Shown: positions 58,193 through 64,000 of the stretch, one piece after another
How the letters are laid out: each line of letters starts with the position of its first letter
Position numbering within the stretch: position 1 is the first letter of the stretch
Assembly: GCA_017979445.1 (NCBI GenBank)
Contig: CM030715.1
Coordinates: forward strand, 34,593,756 to 34,657,755
DNA: 64,000 nucleotides
Direction: 5' to 3'
Source of the DNA: Akebia trifoliata
Taxonomy: Eukaryota; Streptophyta; Magnoliopsida; Ranunculales; Lardizabalaceae
The notes under the pieces: model-generated
Told to the model about the DNA's origin: nothing
What the model saw: only the letters and a program-made list of their open reading frames with translations
The model's database searches: none
Translations under genes and position numbers: made by a program

Positions 58193-59579
58193 AAATAAAT
58201 CTTGCATTAAAACCCAAAGATTGAAAAAAAAAAAAAAAATCAATGATTTTCTTCATGAGGTTGAAGATAGATGTTGTGGTTATTTTTGCAATTCTTTTTT
58301 TAAAAGAATGTCATTGAGTATATGTTTGAAAACATGAGGGGGCAATATTAAATATTCTTCAAATCAGGAAGGGCTATGTCACCATCTTCAAAACTTTGGG
58401 GCAAATGAAATATTCAGCAAATCGTGGACCGATGTGTCTAAATCACCCAAAAGCAACTTTGTCGAAAAGCGAATTATTTCCCAAAAAAATTCTAGTGCCA
58501 AAACAGTGGCTGAGATGTAAATATGTTTTCTAGTGATTTTATAACACCAATCTCTAGAAATTTGTACCCATTCCTTGGAATCTATTGCATGCTTCATCTC
58601 AGCCATCACTTAGCATCATTGACCCGAGAAAAGCCCTAGTTTATAACAATGAAAAATGTAATATAATATAGCTAATAGTTTCATAATCCTTTTAAAATAA
58701 TAATAAAATATGATGACGGGTTTGCTGGCGACAGCAAAAATAAGAACCTAGGCTATCTTTGCTGCCGTACACGTGGCAAAGATGCAATCTATTTGATTTG
58801 GCCAACGTTTTGTATGCCATATTGCCTCTTAAAAAACATATCCAATGTCACACTAAGTATGGCTCTGATTTGGGAGGGTCAAAACCAAACCCAATAAATT
58901 CAACCCGATCTTGGGGGGTTTGGGCACAATTTGCCCAGAATCGACGAACAAAAATTTTGATTGAACCAAATTGGGTTGGGTTCGGGAATACAAATTGGAC
59001 TGCCTGATTTGTCTGAACCCGAACTTAAAGTGGTTATAATTTAAAAATAATTTAGATGTTAATCTTTCTTTCTCATCAAAAATTCACATTTCAAATTATC
59101 ATCATCATTTTTTTTTTTTAATATTTATTTATAATTTCATGTAGGTAAACTTTGAAATAATTTTTTATGATAAATAATTGTAAATTTTATAATTTTTTAC
59201 ATATTATGTATTTTTATATAACTCATTATCATTATTATATTATCTAATATATATAAATGAGGAGTGAGCCAATCCGATCAACTCAACCAACTTGACAAAC
59301 CTGATGTGGCTTGTGCAATTCACACCCCCGAGGTCGGGCTGTGTGTGGGCACGGGTTGGTGCGAGTGTAGTGTGGGTTGGGCGTAGATTGATCTCCAACT
59401 CAACCCAATTCATTCGAGTTGCAGCCATATCCACGTGGTTATAATGTTTTGTGATGCTTAGATAAAAATTTGAGCTAAACCTTTTGTTAAGTTTGACCGG
59501 AGAGTTTTCATCTGTAATTAGTGTGTAATAAAATAAAGTTGGCGTGCCAATAGCAGTTCTCAATTCCATCAAGAACTGA

Positions 59580-60493
59580 CAATAACAAACTGCACAGCCC
59601 TCCTTTCCCATCTGTTATATTGTAGAAAACAAAACCTATTCCTTCTCTTTATTAATATAGAGCTGCTATTGCCACACCAACTTTTACTAATGCCACACAA
59701 ATTCTTATGCAAATCAGTATTGCACACAATTGGTGCGGGGCAGTAAAAGTTGGCGTGGAAATAGTAACTCTCTATTAATATTGAACAAGAATAAGGTTTC
59801 TCAAACAATCACCAATAATCACCATTTACAATTAATAATTAAAAATGCAATCTTTATTTTACTGCTCTATCTTTCCTTTTTAATTGAGAGAGTTTTGTGG
59901 AGTTATCAAATGAGAAAACTCTAATATTTCATAAAATACTGTTAAGAGTGTAGTTTGTAGATCGCTTTAAACTTCAAAATCAAGAACACTAACCTCTCAA
60001 TACCATTAACCAATTGCTTTCGCTCTCCTCTATCGCGACCTGCATTATCAACACAGCTGAAAAACTCAACTAAATACACTTAATACTCATTATAATAGAA
60101 GAAAACGAGAGAACCCCAAGATACAAAATCACAGATTGATGAGATTTCGAGTTTCGGATTGTAACACAAAGAATAAACAGATCCAAATATAGAAACCCTA
60201 GAACCGAAAATGGAAAAAAAAAAAAAAACGAAGCAGACGAAAACTTGATAATTCGTTTGTTTGTCGAGAACAATCGAAAAAGGGTATTCTTCCGTAGATC
60301 TGATTTCGATGATTGATTTTGCTAACCTGATATTCTTTTAAGTACGATTTGGTAACCAATGCTGCAAAAATCCAGAGCGACCCATTGAGCCCACACACAC
60401 ACACGTGTGTATGTAAATTGCAATGGAGAGAGGAGCGATTGAAACATGTGAGATCGATAGAGGAGAGACTCTTGTGTGTCTGTTAATCTTCAT
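59580..60493 (-). pseudogene. Degraded third copy of the WRC-domain gene
   Basis: All three exons can be traced. Exon 1 (60493-60327) starts MKINRHTRVSPLSISHVSIA, clearly related to MRIRKHARISSSL, but then diverges in a GT microsatellite and loses frame, ending at a kept donor (ATATCAG then GTTAGC). Exon 2 (60039-59994) keeps VAIE and both splice signals but is 46 nt instead of 65. Of exon 3 only a short segment (about 59,600-59,650 and 59,774-59,812) remains, with the cysteine motif missing, and a MITE is inserted into it at 59659-59773. Coding capacity is lost. Confidence 0.75.
59659..59773. mobile_element. MITE with GAGCTGCTATTGCCACACC ends, 8-bp duplication
   Basis: AGAGCTGCTATTGCCACACC and the inverse near AGTAACTCTCT enclose 115 bp. 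The flanks are a perfect ATTAATAT (59651-59658 and 59774-59781). It interrupts the remnant of exon 3 of the third WRC copy. Same family as the element at 31650. Confidence 0.8.
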
Positions 60494-60893
60494 TGTGGAG
60501 GAGACGCAGAGAAGTTTCTTCAGCTCGAATGCTCACAATCTGCAGTTCTCACACACACCATAACTTCGGTTACCTTCTCTTCGCCCTCTCCTCTCTTCAA
60601 ATATTTTTAATTCAACTTATGAAATTACTAAAGTACCCTTGGTTTTGTTACTAAATTACTGACACACTCTAATGTTTGGACTTTTTTTTTTCAGGACGGA
60701 TGGTTGCATCCACGACGAGAGGCAATTTGGTGTATTTGAGATAAACTCCACTGTTTTTATTAACTGATGACATGCCCCTTGACTCTAGCCTTCCATTCGA
60801 GACTAACTAAAATGACCAAAGGAGTTCTAAATTTGGACAATCTTATCTTTAGTATTTCACCTCTATTAAATACAAATATATATATATATATAT

Positions 60894-61111
60894 GAGTCAA
60901 GAACCCTTGACTCCTTAGAAAGACTCGTGAAAAAAAAACACATGATCTCAATCCTTTAAATGCAAAATTCAATGGTTGAGATTTATCCTTGGGATAAGTA
61001 TTTCAAAGATTTGTGTTATTAAGATATTTATAAATCTCAATCATTGGATTTTGTGTTTAAAGGATTGAAAATTATGTGAAGTCATTCTTAGGAGTCAACG
61101 GATCCCAACCC
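60894..61111. mobile_element. Hairpin MITE in a TA repeat (GAGTCAAGAACCC)
   Basis: The left arm has GAGTCAAGAACCCTTGACTC and CAATCCTTTAAATGCAAAAT and the right arm the inverse (GGATTGAAAATT, GAGTCAACGGATCCCAACCC). Both ends abut TATATATA. It is 218 bp and non-coding. Confidence 0.7.
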
Positions 61112-61733
61112 ATAAAATATATATAGAAAAATCACTTAATCGATAAAAAAAAGTTAACCTACAAATAAAAAATATGGATTCTGGGAACGAAAAAAATATT
61201 CAACAAGAGATTGAAGGACTCTTACCCCATGTTTTATTAATTCAAAAGTAGGGCTATCAATGAATAATCAATTATTTGAATTTGTAATCGAATGACTAAG
61301 TATTATTTGAAATTTATAGATTAGGATTCAAAATCCTAATTGGATTCAGACTTAGGTATAAGATATTCAAAGATGTATTTATGTCCAATCTAATTAATAT
61401 AAGTTGACAAACTATTCAAAGATAAATTTGAATATTGATTTAGAGCATCCCACTGATATAAAATATTTTTAAATTTTCTTAGTTTTTAATCAGCATGATC
61501 TTGATATATTATTAAATTTAAATGTAAAGTTAGAGGAATTTGTTAGAAATTGCCTTAAATTTTATCAAAATGACATTAATTATGTTAAATTTAAATTTAA
61601 ATAAATGTAAAAGTGGGGGATCCATAATTTGACCACCATTTCTCTTTATAATTTATATAATAAGAGATAAGATCTTCAATTCTTTATTTATTAATGCAAA
61701 TTATAATCTATAACAGATAAATAAAAATTATAT

Positions 61734-61920
61734 GAGTCGTGGTGCAGTAACGTTAAAATTAACATGGATTCTCACATGGTTGATGTGGACGTGCACACAT
61801 AGTCATAAATGATTTTCAATCGTATCTCGATGAAAAAGCATCAATCATTCCAGACCTACATACATCCACATCAGCAATGTGGGAATCGATGTCAATTTTA
61901 ATGTTACTTCAGCATGTTCC
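61734..61920. mobile_element. Hairpin MITE with GAGTCGTGTTG ends, copy 3
   Basis: Ends GAGTCGTGGTGCAGTAACGT and AATGTTACTTCAGCATGTTCC are inverted, and the loop has TCGTATCTCGATGAAAA as in the 42.4-kb copy. It is 187 bp and lies about 500 bp upstream of the XPB start codon. Confidence 0.7.
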
Positions 61921-62012
61921 TAATTATTCAGTTTGTGTCCGATACGAGATAATTCGGACGGGTCAACACGGTAATTTTATATGTCTCGTTCATGAGTCGG
62001 TATATTTTTCCT

Positions 62013-62085
62013 TATATATATATATATAGAGAAAGAGAGAGAGAGAGTGAAAGAGAGAGAGAGAGAGTGAAAGAGGGGAGACCCA
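62013..62085 (+). promoter_or_regulatory. TATA run and GAGA-rich tract upstream of XPB
   Basis: A (TA)8 run is followed at once by about 50 bp of GAGA repeats, including two near-identical GAAAGAGAGAGAG units each ending GAGT. Such tracts bind GAGA-binding (BPC) proteins in plant promoters or lie in 5' leaders. It is 350-420 bp upstream of the start codon, so the leader is long or has an intron. Confidence 0.45.
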
Positions 62086-62435
62086 GAGATCTTCGAATTT
62101 CTGTTGCTTTTTGCAGTTGGATCGATCCCTCAAAACCCTAACGCAAGAATTACAAAACCTTAAATTTCTCCATTTTCGTTTCTACTCCAAATCCAAATCT
62201 TAAACTTTGTTCCAATCATATCGTGGCGGGAAATAGAGAGAGAGGATTCTGAGCATTAGAGTTCGATTTTCGGAGAAAAAAATTGAAAATTTAACGGAGG
62301 AGATATCTGTTTTCTAGTAGAAAAAGGACTCCGTTTGTTTGAGCAAAAAATTTGCTGTTATTGGATAATCGATATCTGAAATTTGAGTGTGATTCAAAGA
62401 TAGAGAATTGAGTTTGAGAATTAAGACCAGAAAAA

Positions 62436-63439
62436 ATGGCGGGACACGGTAAAACCTTTCTACTATTTGATTCCTTTCTTAATCTTTTTTTTAATTCATG
62501 AAAAAGCCTGAATTTTGCTCTTTTTTTTTACTGTGTTTTTTTCTTCAATGTTCAGGCGAGAAGGGTCGGCCAAGCAAAAAACACAAAACCTCGAAGGTTC
62601 TTCAAATCCCCATTTGAACTTTTTAACAATTCGTCTTTGTCTCTCTCTAATTCGTTCACTTTGTATAGGAGGATCACCGAAACCAGATGGTGGATGACGA
62701 GGATGCATATTATGGTGAAGAATTCGATGAAGATAGCCGTGAAGGTATTTGGGTTCATCTTCAATTTGAATAAAATTAGTTTGGGGGAATCGAGTGTGTA
62801 ATCGTTTGTGGTGGATAATTTGAAGGTCAGAAAGAAGGGAAGAAGAGGGATTTCACCAAATTAGAACTAAAGCTTGATCATTCTAATCGCCCATTGTGGG
62901 CTTGTGCGGATGGTCGGATCTTTCTGGAGACATTTTCTCCATTATACAAACAAGCCTACGATTTCCTCATTGCAATTGCCGAACCCGTTTGCAGGTACCC
63001 ATCATTGGGTTTGTTTCAGCTCCCCAATTGATCCCACAAAATTTAGTCTTGAAATCTATGTGGTGTGCAGGCCGGAATCAATGCATGAGTATAACTTGAC
63101 TCCACACTCTTTGTATGCTGCCGTGTCGGTTGGGCTTGAAACCGAAACCATCATCACTGTTTTAAATAAATTGTCGAAGATGAAACTGCCTAAGGAGATG
63201 ATTGATTTCATTCATGCCTCTACTGCCAATTATGGGAAAGTTAAGCTCGTACTTAAGAAGAATCGGTATTTTGTTGAATCCCCATTTCCAGAGGCAAGAA
63301 CTGCATCCCTTATTGGTTGTTTATATGTTTATAGTTGTGATGAGAGCTTTAAGGTTGCTCATGGTTGATCTGAAATTTGTAGGTGCTGAAGACATTGCTT
63401 CGGGATGATGTTATATCTCGTGCAAGGATTACTTTGGAG
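62436..63439 (+). CDS. XPB1: TFIIH helicase XPB/ERCC3, N-terminal exons (cut by window end)
   Basis: Six exons agree in phase: 62436-62448, 62556-62596, 62669-62744, 62826-62994, 63071-63293 and 63383-63439, covering the first 193 residues. The start [15 protein letters not shown], an acidic stretch ([14 protein letters not shown]), [40 protein letters not shown] and [20 protein letters not shown] all match plant XPB. XPB is the 3'-5' DNA helicase/translocase of TFIIH, needed for promoter opening and nucleotide excision repair. Only the N-terminal region is present; the helicase motifs lie beyond 64000. Intron 5 (63294-63382) begins with GC instead of GT (GAG then GCAAGA), the usual form of a GC-AG intron. 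No further exon is seen from 63440 to the end, so that stretch is read as intron 6. Confidence 0.93.
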
Positions 63440-64000
63440 GTTTGTTCTTTTTTTTTTTTTTTTGAAATCTTATGCCTTGATAATATATACCACTGTTGTT
63501 GGTCCTCCCTAAAGAATTTTATTTTTTTCTCCGTTGTAGCCACGAGGAATGAAGTTATAGTTTGCAAATATGTGCAATATGTCTGTCATCACAAAATACT
63601 ATTTAGTATTGTGAATTGACTTGTGTTAGTATTTTTGCTTGCAAATTTATATATTGCTATTGTTATATAAACGCTTACTTATTCACATATGTTTGTGTGC
63701 TAAACCATTTCAGTAGACTTTCTCTTAGTTTATTGCCTATCAGAATTCCTCTTACATTTTGTCGAATGTTTTCATTTCTAATCTTATCTTTCTACTTATC
63801 TATCTCAGCATCTTCATCTCTGCTCAATCTATTATCATAAACTGCCTAACATTCAACTCTATAAAGCATAACTGGTCTTACTACTGTTTTATAAAAAAAT
63901 TTGTTTTAATTTGATTGGGAGGCTTCCTTTCTAATTGAACTTATTTAGGTTTTGTGATTGCTCAACTTGTTTATTTTTGGTTCTTGATTTCTCTTTACGT
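63440..64000 (+). other. Start of XPB intron 6
   Basis: Begins GTTTGTTC after ACTTTGGAG and is T-rich throughout. The next expected XPB exon is not present, so this is intron running off the window. Confidence 0.7.

Larger units (their letters stand above)
52205..58826. repeat. Tandem segmental duplication, unit 2 (carries WRC copy 2)
   Basis: It has the same order of landmarks as unit 1 in the same orientation, starting near AACCTTTTAGATGTGCACGC (52308) and ending near CGTACACGTGGCAAAGATGC (58768). Unit 2 has its own insertions: the hAT-like element at 54314 and MITEs at 52992, 55858 and 58089. Confidence 0.75.

Noticed and set aside
58870..59330. Possible fourth hAT-like element rich in GGGTTGGGTTCGG
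   Set aside because: The interior looks similar, but no paired inverted ends or target duplication could be found.
1..64000. CRISPR arrays, operons, riboswitches, phage or other bacterial systems
   Set aside because: The intron-rich plant genes, AT-rich spacers and plant transposons leave no room for these; repeated hairpins are MITEs with target duplications, not spacer-repeat arrays.

Overview
The window is nuclear DNA from a flowering plant, most likely a dicot. It is AT-rich, genes are broken by many GT-AG introns, intergenic space is packed with small transposons, and every recognisable protein belongs to a plant nuclear family. The species cannot be named from the sequence. There are no prokaryotic operons, CRISPR arrays, rRNA genes or recognisable tRNA genes. 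All gene models below were assembled by hand from translated exons, splice signals and phase agreement, so exon edges are predictions.

Layout. (1) 3570-6880, minus: a six-exon gene for a SAP30-like Sin3/histone-deacetylase subunit (AFR1/AFR2 type). (2) 7-18 kb: gene-poor. It holds a double-hairpin MITE, a Pack-MULE carrying a broken piece of an EXORDIUM/PHI-1-like gene, a hAT-like element, a Harbinger-type MITE, SINEs and a local 0.7-1.1 kb duplication. (3) 18555-21553, plus: a calmodulin-binding receptor-like cytoplasmic kinase (CRCK2-like). (4) 22796-28310, minus: an SR45a/Tra2-like splicing factor with two hAT MITEs in its introns. (5) 29940-39227, minus: a 16-exon PGAP6/TMEM8-like membrane protein of the CREST superfamily. 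(6) 42.8-60.5 kb: a large tandem duplication with two intact WRC-domain genes (48342-49683 and 56275-57578, both minus) and a third, degraded copy (59.58-60.49 kb). A 1,945-bp solo LTR sits in the first unit only. (7) 62436-end, plus: the N-terminal exons of the TFIIH helicase XPB (ERCC3), cut by the window end and containing a GC-AG intron.

The genes are an ordinary set of unrelated plant housekeeping and regulatory genes, covering chromatin repression, calcium-linked kinase signalling, splicing, a GPI-lipase-like membrane protein, WRC nuclear proteins and transcription/repair. Nothing suggests they form one pathway. The novelty is in the mobile and repeat layer: several MITE families can be defined inside this one window by terminal inverted repeats, target-site duplications and, in two cases, an empty site in a duplicated copy.
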